A stretch of DNA of 64,000 nucleotides. Source: DASVFB01 sp963766345 (GTDB taxonomy: Bacteria; Actinomycetota; Thermoleophilia; Gaiellales; Gaiellaceae). Under the pieces are notes generated by a model, which ran no database searches, was not told where the DNA came from, and worked only from the letters and a program-made list of their open reading frames with translations. Location: assembly GCA_963766345.1 (NCBI GenBank), contig CAVXZL010000010.1:124001-188000 (forward strand), written 5' to 3'. Every line of letters begins with the position of its first letter. Within the stretch, counting starts at the first letter, position 1. The position numbers and the translations under genes are program-made. Of the stretch, positions 50,259 to 59,306 are shown piece by piece.

Positions 50259-51205
50259 CCGACCCGCTCTATCCGCCGATCGAGCCGCACGCCCACGGGA
50301 TGCTCGACGTGGGCGACGGCGATCTCGTCTACTGGGAAGTCTGCGGCAACCCGGACGGCAAGCCGGCGGTGTACCTGCACGGCGGACCGGGCTCGGGCTG
50401 CACGCCCGCGTGCCGACGGTTCTTCGATCCGGATGCGTACCGCATCGTGCTGTTCGACCAGCGGAACTGCGGACGCAGCAGGCCGCATGCGAGCGATCCG
50501 TCCGTCGACCTCGTGAACAACACGACGCAGAATCTCGTCGCGGATCTCGAGCGGCTGCGCGAGCACCTGGACATCGATCGCTGGCTGCTCTTCGGCGGCT
50601 CGTGGGCATCGACGCTCGCGCTTGCGTACGCGGAGACGCACACGCGGCGGGTGAGCGAGATGGTGCTGTTCGGCGTCACGACCGGCCGCCACTCCGAGAT
50701 CGATTGGCTGTTCCGCGGCGGGATTGCGCCGTTCTTCCCGGCGGAGTGGGAGCGGGTCATGGCCCTGGTTCCGGAGGGCGAAGACGTGCTCGACGCGTAC
50801 CACCGGCTGCTCGGCGATCCCGATCCCGAGACGAGGTGTCACGCTGCGCACGAGTGGTGTCTGTTCGAGTCCGCGACGCCCGACTGGCCTCCGACAATCG
50901 GGCTGAAGCGGCGCTTCCAGGATCCGGACTACGCCGTCGCGTTCGCGCGCATTGTGACGCACTACACCCGGAACAACGCCTTCCTCGAGGACGGCGTGCT
51001 GTTGCGCAACGCGGACGTGCTCGCCGACACGCCGGGCGTCCTCGTCAACGGCCGCTTCGACTTCCAGGCGCGGCTCGGAAACGCGTGGGAGCTGAAGCGC
51101 GTCTGGCCGCGCGCAGAGCTCGTCGTCGTTCCCGACGCGGGCCACGGCGGAGGCACGGCGCTCGATGCGGAGCTCGTGCGCGCGACCGATCGCTTCAGGC
51201 GCTGA
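50255..51205 (+). CDS. Proline iminopeptidase-like hydrolase
   Basis: A 316-residue alpha/beta hydrolase of family S33. HGGPGSGC oxyanion loop, DQRNCGRS, nucleophile Ser in GGSWAS, acid in NGRFDFQAR and His in PDAGHGG. It removes N-terminal proline from peptides in the best-known members. TTG start overlapping the preceding stop; last gene of a co-directional run from 47.1 kb. Confidence 0.88.
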   Translation: MTDPLYPPIEPHAHGMLDVGDGDLVYWEVCGNPDGKPAVYLHGGPGSGCTPACRRFFDPDAYRIVLFDQRNCGRSRPHASDPSVDLVNNTTQNLVADLERLREHLDIDRWLLFGGSWASTLALAYAETHTRRVSEMVLFGVTTGRHSEIDWLFRGGIAPFFPAEWERVMALVPEGEDVLDAYHRLLGDPDPETRCHAAHEWCLFESATPDWPPTIGLKRRFQDPDYAVAFARIVTHYTRNNAFLEDGVLLRNADVLADTPGVLVNGRFDFQARLGNAWELKRVWPRAELVVVPDAGHGGGTALDAELVRATDRFRR

Positions 51206-51210
51206 GCACT

Positions 51211-52089
51211 TCAGGTACGGAGCCAGGCGGCGATCCGGCGACCCACTTCTTCGCCGGCGTCTTCCTGGAGGAAGTGCCCGGCGCCGGCGATCGGCTCCTG
51301 CAGCTCGGCGCCGGGGATCAGCTCGGCAAGTCGTTCCGCGACCCGAGGCGAGAAGATCGGGTCGGAGTCGCCGAAGAACACGAGCGCCGGGCGGTCCCAG
51401 GCCTGCAGCTTCTCACGTACCTCGAGCATCGTCTGTGCCGAGGGATGATCCGGCTCCGTCGGCACCTGCTCGGGGAACATGAGCACGCCGGTCTTGGACT
51501 CCGGCGCGGGGAAGGGCGCGTCGTACGCGTCGACGACGTCCTCCGGCAGCTCGGTGGTGCACGTGATTCGAATGAGCTGCCCGGGCTGGAAGTCCGTGCC
51601 GGTTCGCCGGACGAGGTCGCGGAAGCGCAGCCACGCGTCGGACGGCGGACGTCCCGAGAAGATGCCCGTGTTCATGACGACGAGGCGGGCGATTCGGTCC
51701 GGGCGCTCGACCGCGAGGCGCATCCCGAGCGGGCCGCCCCAGTCCTGCATGACGACCGTCACGTCGCGGAGGTCGAGCTCGTCGACGAGGCGCGCGAGCG
51801 ACGCCGAGTGCGTGTCGTACGAGTACCAGTCGCGCTCGATCGGCTTGTCGCTGCGGCCGAAGCCGAAGTAGTCCGGCGCGATGCACCGCGCGACCGGCGC
51901 GACCTCCGGGATCACCTTGCGGTAGAGGTACGCCCACGTCGGCTCGCCGTGAAGGAGCAGCACCGGTTGGCCGTCGCCCACGTCGACGTAGTGCATCCGC
52001 AAGTCGTCCAGCTCGACGTAGTGCGGCTCGAAGTCGTAGCCCGGCAAATCGGCGAAGCGCTCGTCCGGCGTGCGGTAGGCGTCGGTCAT
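51211..52089 (-). CDS. Haloalkane dehalogenase (DhlA-type, HLD-I)
   Basis: A 292-residue alpha/beta hydrolase. Nucleophile Asp116 in VMQDWGGP with halide-binding Trp117, the HLD signature HGEPTWAYLYRK (47-58), acid in FGDSDPIF (about 243) and His272 in AGAGHFLQED. It swaps a halogen for a hydroxyl in alkyl halides. The halide is stabilised by a second Trp or Asn in the cap, which was not identified. The ATG (52089) is 16 bp from the divergent cupin start, so the ribosome sites overlap over GGATCC. Confidence 0.9.
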   Translation of the reverse strand: MTDAYRTPDERFADLPGYDFEPHYVELDDLRMHYVDVGDGQPVLLLHGEPTWAYLYRKVIPEVAPVARCIAPDYFGFGRSDKPIERDWYSYDTHSASLARLVDELDLRDVTVVMQDWGGPLGMRLAVERPDRIARLVVMNTGIFSGRPPSDAWLRFRDLVRRTGTDFQPGQLIRITCTTELPEDVVDAYDAPFPAPESKTGVLMFPEQVPTEPDHPSAQTMLEVREKLQAWDRPALVFFGDSDPIFSPRVAERLAELIPGAELQEPIAGAGHFLQEDAGEEVGRRIAAWLRT

Positions 52090-52105
52090 GGAAGGATCCT
52101 CTTAC

Positions 52106-52636
52106 ATGGAGGCACCGCTTCGCGAGACGAAGTTCGGCCTCGTGGCCGACGTCGATGGCTGGTTCGTCCTCAACGCGCGTGACAGCCGCTGGCGCGACTA
52201 CCCACCCCTGGAGGTGGCGTGCGACTTCGAGGGCAAGCGGCCGTTCAGGCAGCTCGGCTTCAACATCAGCGTGCTCGAGCCCGGCCATTCGCTCGGGCTC
52301 TACCACCGCGAGCGCCACCAGGAGGCGTTCCTCGTGCTTTCCGGCGAGTGCGTGCTCATCGTCGAGGGTGAGACGCGGACGCTGAGGGCATGGGACTTCT
52401 TCCACTGCCCGGCCGGCACGGCACACGTTCTCGTCGGCGCCGGCGACGGGCCGGCCGTCGTCGTCGCGGCCGGCGCGCGCGGCGGGCGCAAGGGTGTCGT
52501 CTACGAGGTCGAACCGGCGGCGCTCGAGGTCGGCGCCGGCGTCGAGCGGGAGACCACGAAGTCGGCGGAGGCTTACGCGCGCTTTCCTCGACCGGTCCGC
52601 ACCCGCTATCGCGACGGCTGGCTACCCGATTTCTAA
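52106..52636 (+). CDS. Cupin-domain protein
   Basis: A 176-residue cupin (GHSLGLYHRERHQEAFLVLS, FFHCPAGTAHVLVGAGDG) with His/Glu/His metal ligands. Start ATG 52106, with AAGGA nine bases ahead; the in-frame ATG 52088 lacks a site. The C-terminal 50 residues are an added tail. Its stop overlaps that of the LLM gene (convergent, 4 bp). Confidence 0.82.
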   Translation: MEAPLRETKFGLVADVDGWFVLNARDSRWRDYPPLEVACDFEGKRPFRQLGFNISVLEPGHSLGLYHRERHQEAFLVLSGECVLIVEGETRTLRAWDFFHCPAGTAHVLVGAGDGPAVVVAAGARGGRKGVVYEVEPAALEVGAGVERETTKSAEAYARFPRPVRTRYRDGWLPDF

Positions 52637-53544
52637 CGCGGTGCGAACGAGCCGATGATCTCCGGCACCGCGTCCGGCGGGCAGGACAGGGCCAGGACGG
52701 CGGTCTGGATGCCCGCCGCCTCGAACTCGGCGAGCCGTTCGCGCTGCGCCTCGACCGGGCCGAGCAGGAAGGTCTCCCGGATCAAGGCTTCCGGCGCCAG
52801 CTCGACCGCCCGCCTGCGGTCGCCCGCGTTCCACGCCTCGACGACAGGCTCGATCTCGTCGCCGCGACCGAGCCAGCGGAAGAACTCGGCGTACACCGGC
52901 ACCGTCGCGTACGCGACGATCGTCCGCTTCGCGAGGACGAGCGCCTCGTCCTCCGGACCGTGGATCGAGAAGAAGCGGCAGGCGACCTCCTTGTCCGGAC
53001 GCCCGAACTCCGCCAGGACACGCTCGACGCCGCTCAGCGGAAGGAAGTTCGCGAACACGCCGTCGGCGACCTCGCCGGCGAGCCGCAACATGCGCTCGCG
53101 CAGCGCGGCGAGGACGATCGGCACGGGCTCGGCGGGCGGCACGGCGAGCTTGAACCCGCCGGGCCCGCGCTCGCCGCCGAGCACCGCGCGCATGTAGCGC
53201 ACCGTCTCGTCCACCTTCGCAAGCGGACGACGGAACGCGATCCCGTTCCACTGCTCGACGATCACGTTCGACGACGCGCCGAGGCCGAGGACGAAGCGTC
53301 CCCGGCTGAGGTGCGCCATCGCCGCCGCCGACTGCGCGAGGAGCGCCGGCCCCCGCGTGAAGACGTTGACGATGCCCGACACGAGCCGCAGACGCTCGCT
53401 GTTCACCGCGGCGACCGCGAGCGGCGTGAACCCGTCGAACTCCGTCGCCTCCGCCGACCACACGTCGTCGTACCCCGCGTCCTCGATGAGGCGGACGAGC
53501 GGGCCGAGCTCGTGCAGCGGCACGCCGGTGAAAGGGATCGTCAT
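52633..53544 (-). CDS. LLM-class (F420-dependent type) oxidoreductase
   Basis: A 303-residue luciferase-like protein (LVRLIEDAGYDDVWSAEATE, SRGRFVLGLGASSNVIVEQW). The two active-site residues of the mycobacterial F420 members are not clearly identifiable. Substrate unknown. ATG 53544. It diverges from the thioesterase at 53575. Confidence 0.87.
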   Translation of the reverse strand: MTIPFTGVPLHELGPLVRLIEDAGYDDVWSAEATEFDGFTPLAVAAVNSERLRLVSGIVNVFTRGPALLAQSAAAMAHLSRGRFVLGLGASSNVIVEQWNGIAFRRPLAKVDETVRYMRAVLGGERGPGGFKLAVPPAEPVPIVLAALRERMLRLAGEVADGVFANFLPLSGVERVLAEFGRPDKEVACRFFSIHGPEDEALVLAKRTIVAYATVPVYAEFFRWLGRGDEIEPVVEAWNAGDRRRAVELAPEALIRETFLLGPVEAQRERLAEFEAAGIQTAVLALSCPPDAVPEIIGSFAPR

Positions 53545-53574
53545 GCCCAGGCGGATGCGTCAGTATCTCGCGGG

Positions 53575-53961
53575 ATGGACTGGCACGCGGCGATGCCCTT
53601 CGGCGGCCTGCTCGGCATCGAGCTCGTCGGCGAGCCGACGCCGGAGGAAGTTCGCGCGCGGCTGGAGTGGCGCGAGGACCTCTGCACCGCCGGAGGCCTG
53701 TTGCACGGTGGCGCGCTCATGGGTCTCGCGGACAGCGCCGGCGGCTTGTGTGCGTACCTGAACCTCCCGGAAGGCGCCGCCGGGACGGCGACGATTCAGT
53801 CGGGCACGAGCTTCCTCCGCCCGGTGCGAGAGGGCTACGCCGAGGCGACGAGCAAGCCGCTCAGCGTCGGCCGCAACGTGATCGCGGTGGAGACGGACGT
53901 CATCGACGCGCGCGGCCGCGCAGTGGCGCACGTCGTGCAGTCGCAGGCAGTGCTGCGCTGA
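53575..53961 (+). CDS. PaaI-type thioesterase
   Basis: A 128-residue hot-dog thioesterase with GGLLHGGALMGLADSAGGL and the strand TSFLRPVREGYAEATS. ATG 53575. The divergent LLM gene starts 30 bp away. Third thioesterase of the catabolic island. The stop is followed by a strong hairpin (53967-54005). Confidence 0.87.
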   Translation: MDWHAAMPFGGLLGIELVGEPTPEEVRARLEWREDLCTAGGLLHGGALMGLADSAGGLCAYLNLPEGAAGTATIQSGTSFLRPVREGYAEATSKPLSVGRNVIAVETDVIDARGRAVAHVVQSQAVLR

Positions 53962-53966
53962 CGTCT

Positions 53967-54106
53967 CCGGCCATGTCCCGAGTCCAGTACTCGGGGCATG
54001 GCCGGAATGGCAGAGGTGCGGAGACGAGGAGCGGCCAGAAGCCGCTTCGCTCTGCGGCCGTGACGTCCGCTTGACACGTGTCCCGAGTCCTGGACGATGG
54101 ACACGT
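53967..54106. repeat. Hairpin and palindromes between convergent genes
   Basis: A 17-bp stem (one T-G pair) with arms beginning CCGGCCATG (53967) and ending CATGGCCGG (54005) and a 5-base loop. A second stem ACGTGTCC/GGACACGT lies at 54076-54083 and 54099-54106. Both contain TCCCGAGTCC. It sits between the converging thioesterase and thiolase genes, so a bidirectional terminator is likely; the sequence is of the same GTCC/GGAC type as the gap at 2962-3130. Confidence 0.7.
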
Positions 54107-54111
54107 CCCGA

Positions 54112-55260
54112 TCAGCCCAGGCGCTCGACGATCATGGCCATGCCCTGGCCGCCGCCGACGCACATCGTCTCGAGGCCGATCGTCTTGTCCAGCGTCTCGA
54201 GGTCGTTCAGCAGCGTGTTCATGATCCTTGCGCCCGTCATCCCGTACGGATGCCCGAGCGCGATCGCGCCGCCGTGGGGATTCAGCTTCTCGCCGAACGG
54301 GTCGACGCCGACCTCGCGGCACACCGGCAGCACCTGCGCGGCGAACGCCTCGTTCAGCTCCATTACGTCCACGTCGTCGATCGTCATCCCGGCCTGCTTC
54401 AGCACGCGGCGCACCGCTTCGATCGGGCCGACGCCCATGATCTCCGGCGCCACGCCCGACACCGACGACGCGATGATCCGCGCGCGCGGCTTGATGCCGA
54501 GCTCGCGCGCACGCGTGTCCGACATCACCACGACGGCAGCGGCGCCGTCGTTCAGCGGGCACGCGTTGCCGGCCGTCACCTTGCCGCCGGGCTTGAACGC
54601 CGGCTCGAGCTCGGAGAGCTTCTCGAGCGTCGACGACCGGCGCGGGCCGTCGTCCGCCGCGACGCCGTCCCACGGCGTGATCTCGCGCTCGAAGAAACCC
54701 GAGTCCTGGGCTGCGACGGCGCGCTCCTGCGAGCGCTGCGCGTAGCGGTCCATGTCCTCGCGCGAGACGTCCCACTTCTCGGCGACGTTCTCGGCCGTCA
54801 GGCCCATCGGGATGTAGACGTTCGCGATCGGCGCGTCGTCTCCGAACAGCTTCGGGTGTAGCTCCTCGGCGTCCTTCGGGTAACCGCTCACCTGGGTCGT
54901 CGACTCGACACCGGCCGCGACGAACGCGTCGCCCTCGCCGGCCCGGATCGCGTGGAACGCCATGCGGATCGTCTGCAGCGACGACGCGCAGAAGCGGTTG
55001 ACGGTCGTGCCCGGGACGGTCTCCGGGAGACCGGCGAGCAGCGCCGCGCGGCGCGCGAGGTTCATCCCCTGCCGCTCCTGCGGGAAGCCGCAACCGACCA
55101 TGACGTCGACGACGTCCTCGCGCGGAAGCTCGGGAACCTTCTTCAGCGCCGAGTCGATCGCGAACGCCACGAGGTCGTCGGGACGGGCGTCGACGAGCGA
55201 GCCCTTTGCCGCACGCCCGATGGGCGTGCGCGCCGCGGAGACGATCACCGCCTCAGGCAT
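54112..55260 (-). CDS. Acetyl-CoA acyltransferase (thiolase)
   Basis: A 382-residue degradative thiolase. Nucleophile Cys91 (NRFCASSLQ), GGAIALGHPYGMTGARI (His337) and Cys367 (CVGGGQGMA). It cleaves 3-ketoacyl-CoA to a shortened acyl-CoA and acetyl-CoA. It overlaps the MaoC gene in front by 8 bp and starts a downstream run with ligase, SDR and liv genes. Confidence 0.94.
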   Translation of the reverse strand: MPEAVIVSAARTPIGRAAKGSLVDARPDDLVAFAIDSALKKVPELPREDVVDVMVGCGFPQERQGMNLARRAALLAGLPETVPGTTVNRFCASSLQTIRMAFHAIRAGEGDAFVAAGVESTTQVSGYPKDAEELHPKLFGDDAPIANVYIPMGLTAENVAEKWDVSREDMDRYAQRSQERAVAAQDSGFFEREITPWDGVAADDGPRRSSTLEKLSELEPAFKPGGKVTAGNACPLNDGAAAVVVMSDTRARELGIKPRARIIASSVSGVAPEIMGVGPIEAVRRVLKQAGMTIDDVDVMELNEAFAAQVLPVCREVGVDPFGEKLNPHGGAIALGHPYGMTGARIMNTLLNDLETLDKTIGLETMCVGGGQGMAMIVERLG

Positions 55261-55717
55261 CGGGCGGCCCCGCGGCCATGTAGACGACCTCGCCGACGAG
55301 CGCCGGCTTCTCCTTGCCCTCGATCTCGACCTGTACGCCGACGGTCCAGATCACGCTGGGCCCGCGCCGTTCCGTTCGCGCGAGCTTCCCGTGCAGCCGC
55401 ACCCGCGAGCCGACGGGCACCGGGCTGGTGAACCGGACCTTCTCGGTCCCGTAGTTCACGCCCATGACCGCGTCGCTGACCGAGACGACCTCGGAGAGCA
55501 GCATCGGGAGCATCGCGAGCGTGAGGTACCCGTGCGCGACCGGCCCGCCGAACGGGCCTTCCTTCGCACGCTCGGGATCGACGTGGATCCACTGGTGATC
55601 GCCGGTCGCGTCCGCGAACTGGTTCACCTGCTCCTGCGTGATCTCGTGCCACGAGCTCGTGCCGAGCTCGCGCTCGCCCGACTGCTCGAGCTCGTCGATC
55701 GTCAGCGTCGTCGTCAT
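55253..55717 (-). CDS. MaoC-like dehydratase
   Basis: A 154-residue hot-dog (R)-hydratase. Motif ADATGDHQWIHVDPERA (catalytic Asp and His) and GYLTLAMLP. It adds water to enoyl-CoA or removes it from (R)-3-hydroxyacyl-CoA. The ATG overlaps the end of the frameshifted ligase gene, 4 bp. Confidence 0.9.
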   Translation of the reverse strand: MTTTLTIDELEQSGERELGTSSWHEITQEQVNQFADATGDHQWIHVDPERAKEGPFGGPVAHGYLTLAMLPMLLSEVVSVSDAVMGVNYGTEKVRFTSPVPVGSRVRLHGKLARTERRGPSVIWTVGVQVEIEGKEKPALVGEVVYMAAGPPDA

Positions 55718-57149
55718 GTGTTCGCTCCTTCTCGAATCGTCAGCAACTCGCGCAGCGCTTTACGGTCGACCTTGCCCACAGGCGTCAGCGGCAACGTGTC
55801 GACCACGTGAACTTCACGCGGATACTTGTACCCGCCCAGCCTCTCCTTGCCGAAGGCGACGACCTCCTCGGCCGGCGATCTCCTCGCGCAGCGTGACGAA
55901 GGCGACGACCTCCTCGCCGTGCACCTCGTCCGCCCGTCCCACCACGCACGCCGTTGCGACGGCGGGATGCTCGACGAGCGCTTCCTCGACGTCGCGCGGG
56001 AACACGTTGAAGCCGCCGCGGATGATCAGGTCCTTCTTGCGGTCGAGGATCGTCAGGTAGCCGTCGTCGAGCCGGCCCATGTCGCCCGTGTAGAGCCAGC
56101 CGTCGCGGATCGTCTCGGCCGTCAGCTCCGGCGCGTTCCAGTAGCCCTTCATCACAAGGTCGGAGCGGACGCAGATCTCGCCCTCGTCGATCCGCACCTC
56201 GGTGCCGGGTACAGGCTCGCCGACGCGTGCCGTACCGGATCCGGCCCGGGCGGTTCGTCGACACGAGCGCGGACGTCTCCGTGAGGCCGTACCCCTCGCG
56301 GATCTCGCAGCCCGGCACGCGCCGCGCGAACTCCGCGATCGCCTCCGGTGTGAGCGGCGCCGCGCCCGACCCGACGTAGCGCAGCTCGGAGAGGTCGTAG
56401 TCCTCGAGCGGCTCGCGTAGCAGCATGGAGAGCATCGACGGCACGACCGGGGCGATCTGACTGCGCTGCTCCTGCGCGAGTGTGAGCCACGACTCGGCGC
56501 CGAACCAGCGCATCAGCACCGACTGCGGCCGGCCGGGGTGGTGCAGCGCGACGTTCAGGACGAGCACACCGTAGGAGTGCGAGAGCGGCAGGCACGAGAG
56601 CGAACGGTCGATGCCGTCCACGTGCCCGGCCTCGTGCCCGCGTCGGCCGGCCTCCCAGATGTTCGCGTGCGACAGCATGACGCCCTTAGCGCGCCCGGTC
56701 GTGCCGCCGGTGTAGACGAGCGCGGCGAGGTCGTCCTCTTCGCGCTCGACGATCGGCAGCGGATCGGAAGTCGCGAGCTCGTCGAGATCGACGACGACGC
56801 GCACGACGCCGGCCGCGGCTTCGACGGTGTCCCGCACGAGCGGGGACGCGATCACGAGCGACGGCTCCGCGTCGACGAGGATGCGCCGCAACTCCTCGGC
56901 GCTCGCGAGGAAGATCACCGGCGTCACGATCGCGCCCGCGCGCGCAATCGCGTGGTAGACGGCGCCGACGTCGGGCGAGTTCTCCATCATCACGACGACG
57001 CGCTCGCCCGGCTTGACGCCGAGATCGAGGCGCGCGCCGCGCTCGAAGAGCTCGCCGCTCGAGTGCCAGCGCCCCTCGAACCACAGAGCGTCGTAGTCGC
57101 CGCGGCGCTCGTATGTCTCTTCCGCCAGGCGCGCGAGGTTCCGCGTCAT
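55714..57149 (-). CDS. AMP-forming acyl-CoA ligase, two frameshifts
   Basis: The parts of one ANL ligase in three frames. From ATG 57149: LVYTGGTTGRAKGVMLSHAN (P-loop), GYGLTETSALVSTNRPG. Near 56222-56229 the frame shifts to VRIDEGEICVRSD, DGWLYTGDMG and RKKDLIIRGGFNVFPRD. Near 55875-55885 it shifts again to EEVVAFGKERLGGYKYPREV and PLTPVGKVDRKAL (catalytic Lys). Each shift is one extra base; removing both gives 478 exact codons. Either assembly errors or a gene recently disabled. It lies between SDR and MaoC genes with ATGA overlaps at both ends. Confidence 0.8.
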
Positions 57150-58081
57150 TCGCGCATCGAGCGGCCGCCGGCGGCGTGCATCGAGTCGAGCATGCCCGCG
57201 GGCGCGGCGCCGTCGGGAAGTCGCTGGCGCAGCTCCTCGAGCAGCGCATCCGGCTCCCAGCGCGCGTCGCCCGCCGAGAACAGCTCGCCGGCCTCCCAGC
57301 CGCGCAGCATGTTGACGGCGCCGCCGTAGACGAAGAACACCTGGCCGGTGATGTCCTGCGCCGCGTCCGCGCACAGTGCGACGACGATTGGCGAGTTGTT
57401 CGCCGGATCGGCAGGATCGAAGCCGTCGTCGGGCGGCGGGATCTCGCCGAACGCCGCCTCGGTCATGCGCGTGCGCGCGTTCGGCGCGAGGGCGTTGACG
57501 GTCACGCCGTAGCGGCGAAGCTCTTGTGCGGCGATGAGCGTGAAGCCGACGATGCCCGCCTTCGCCGCGCCGTAGTTCGCCTGGCCGACGTTGCCGAACA
57601 CGCCCGACGGGCTCGACGTGTTGATCACGCGCGCGTGCACGTCCTCGCCGGCCTTCGAGCGCTCGCGCCAGTGCGCCGCGGCGTGGTGCGTCGGCGCGAA
57701 ATGTCCCTTCAGGTGCACCTCGAGCACCGCGTCCCACTCGTGCTCCTCCATGTTCACCAGCATGCGGTCGCGGAGGATTCCGGCGTTGTTGACGAGGATG
57801 TCGAGGCGGCCGAAGCGGTCGACCGCCGCCTGCACCATGCGTTCGGCGCCCGCGAAGTCGGCGACGTTCTCGCCGTTCGCGATCGCCTCGCCGCCGAGCG
57901 TCTCGATCTCGCGCACGACGTCGTGCGCCGGCCCCTCGCTTGCGCCCTCGCCCGCGAGCGACGCGCCGAGGTCGTTGACGACGATCTTCGCGCCGGCGCG
58001 TGCGAGCGCGAGCGCGTGCTCGCGGCCGATTCCCCGGCCGGCGCCGGTGACGATCGCGACCTTGCCGCTCAAGTCAGGCAT
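57146..58081 (-). CDS. SDR-family hydroxyacyl-CoA dehydrogenase
   Basis: A 311-residue SDR: TGAGRGIGREHALALARAGA, NDLGASLAGEG (NAD-type), NNAG, the SSPSGVFG Ser and YGAAKAG Tyr/Lys. Larger than classical SDRs because of a tail like that of the multifunctional-enzyme-2 dehydrogenase. Probably the (R)-3-hydroxyacyl-CoA step with the MaoC hydratase. ATG overlap with the ligase gene; divergent from the ACAD at 58103 with 21 bp between. Confidence 0.9.
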   Translation of the reverse strand: MPDLSGKVAIVTGAGRGIGREHALALARAGAKIVVNDLGASLAGEGASEGPAHDVVREIETLGGEAIANGENVADFAGAERMVQAAVDRFGRLDILVNNAGILRDRMLVNMEEHEWDAVLEVHLKGHFAPTHHAAAHWRERSKAGEDVHARVINTSSPSGVFGNVGQANYGAAKAGIVGFTLIAAQELRRYGVTVNALAPNARTRMTEAAFGEIPPPDDGFDPADPANNSPIVVALCADAAQDITGQVFFVYGGAVNMLRGWEAGELFSAGDARWEPDALLEELRQRLPDGAAPAGMLDSMHAAGGRSMRE

Positions 58082-58102
58082 CGCGTATGTGAGATTACCG
58101 CG

Positions 58103-59254
58103 ATGGATTTCACGCTCACGGAGGAACAGCAGCTGATCCGCAGCTCGGCGCGCGAGTTTGCCCAAAGAGAGCTCGAGCCGCACACGCGCGACTGGGACCG
58201 CGCAGAGGAGATCGACCGCTCGCTCGTGCCGAAGCTCGCCGATGCCGGCTTCCTCGGCGCGGGCTGGGACGAGGAGTTCGGCGGCAGTGGGCTCGACACG
58301 CTCTCGTACGCGCTCGTCGTCGAGGAGATCGGCAAGGTCGACTCGTCGGTGCGCGGCATCGTCTCGGTCAACGTCGGACTCGCCGGCAAGACGATCGCGC
58401 GGTTCGGCACGGAAGAGCAGAAGCGCGAGTGGCTGCCGAAGCTCGCGAGTGGGGAGGGGCTGGGCTGCTACGCGCTGACCGAACCCGGCTGCGGCTCCGA
58501 CGCCGCCGCACTCACGACCCGTGCCGAGCGCGACGGCGACGACTGGCTGCTCACCGGCTCGAAGACGTTCATCACGCTGGGCTCGTGGGCTTCCGTGGCG
58601 CTCGTGTTCGCGCGCACCGGCGGCGAAGGCCCGCGCGGCATCACGTGCTTCCTCGTGCCGACCGGGAGCGAGGGATTCTCGTCGCATCCGATCAAGGGCA
58701 AGCTGGGCCTCCGTGCGCAGGACACGGCGGAGCTCTCGCTCGACGGCGTGCGCGTGCCGGACGCGAACCGCCTCGGCGAGCTCGACGGCGGCTTCCGCGT
58801 CGCGATGTCGGCGCTCGACGTCGGCCGCATCTCGCTCGCCGCCGGCTGCGTCGGCATTGCGCAGGGCTGCCTCGACGCTGCAGTGCAGTACTCGCGCGAG
58901 AGGCGCGCCTTCGGCAGGCCGATCGCCGGCTTCCAGCTCGTGCAGGAACTGCTCGCGGACATCGCCGTCGAGACCGAGGCGGCGCGCCTGCTCGCGCGGC
59001 GTGCGGCGTCGCTCGCCGACGCGCACGTCAAGCACACGCTCGAGTCATCCGTGGCGAAGCTGTACGCGAGCGAGGTCGCGGTGCGCGCGGCGAACAGCGC
59101 CGTGCAGGTCTTCGGCGGCTACGGCTACGTCGACGAGTACCCCGTCGGCAAGTACCTCCGCGACGCTCGAGTGACGACGCTGTACGAAGGCACGAGCCAG
59201 ATCCAGAAGCTGATCATCGGCCGCGCACTAACCGGCGAAAGCGCGTTCACCTAA
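58103..59254 (+). CDS. Acyl-CoA dehydrogenase
   Basis: A 383-residue enzyme of the short-chain type. CYALTEPGCGSDAAALTT, TGSKTFITLGSWA, QVFGGYGYVDEYPVGK and catalytic Glu362 in TLYEGTSQIQKLIIG. First step of beta-oxidation of short or branched acyl-CoA. It sits next to a branched-chain-type ABC transporter. A bidirectional terminator follows at 59257. Confidence 0.94.
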   Translation: MDFTLTEEQQLIRSSAREFAQRELEPHTRDWDRAEEIDRSLVPKLADAGFLGAGWDEEFGGSGLDTLSYALVVEEIGKVDSSVRGIVSVNVGLAGKTIARFGTEEQKREWLPKLASGEGLGCYALTEPGCGSDAAALTTRAERDGDDWLLTGSKTFITLGSWASVALVFARTGGEGPRGITCFLVPTGSEGFSSHPIKGKLGLRAQDTAELSLDGVRVPDANRLGELDGGFRVAMSALDVGRISLAAGCVGIAQGCLDAAVQYSRERRAFGRPIAGFQLVQELLADIAVETEAARLLARRAASLADAHVKHTLESSVAKLYASEVAVRAANSAVQVFGGYGYVDEYPVGKYLRDARVTTLYEGTSQIQKLIIGRALTGESAFT

Positions 59255-59256
59255 CA

Positions 59257-59282
59257 CGAAGGGCCGGTTTCCCGGCCCTTCG
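59257..59282. terminator. Bidirectional hairpin terminator
   Basis: 11-bp arms CGAAGGGCCGG/CCGGCCCTTCG with a 4-base loop (TTTC) between the converging ACAD and ABC-transporter genes, 2 bp after one stop and 24 bp after the other. Confidence 0.85.
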
Positions 59283-59306
59283 CGTCAAATCGAGATGTGC
59301 GCGGTT

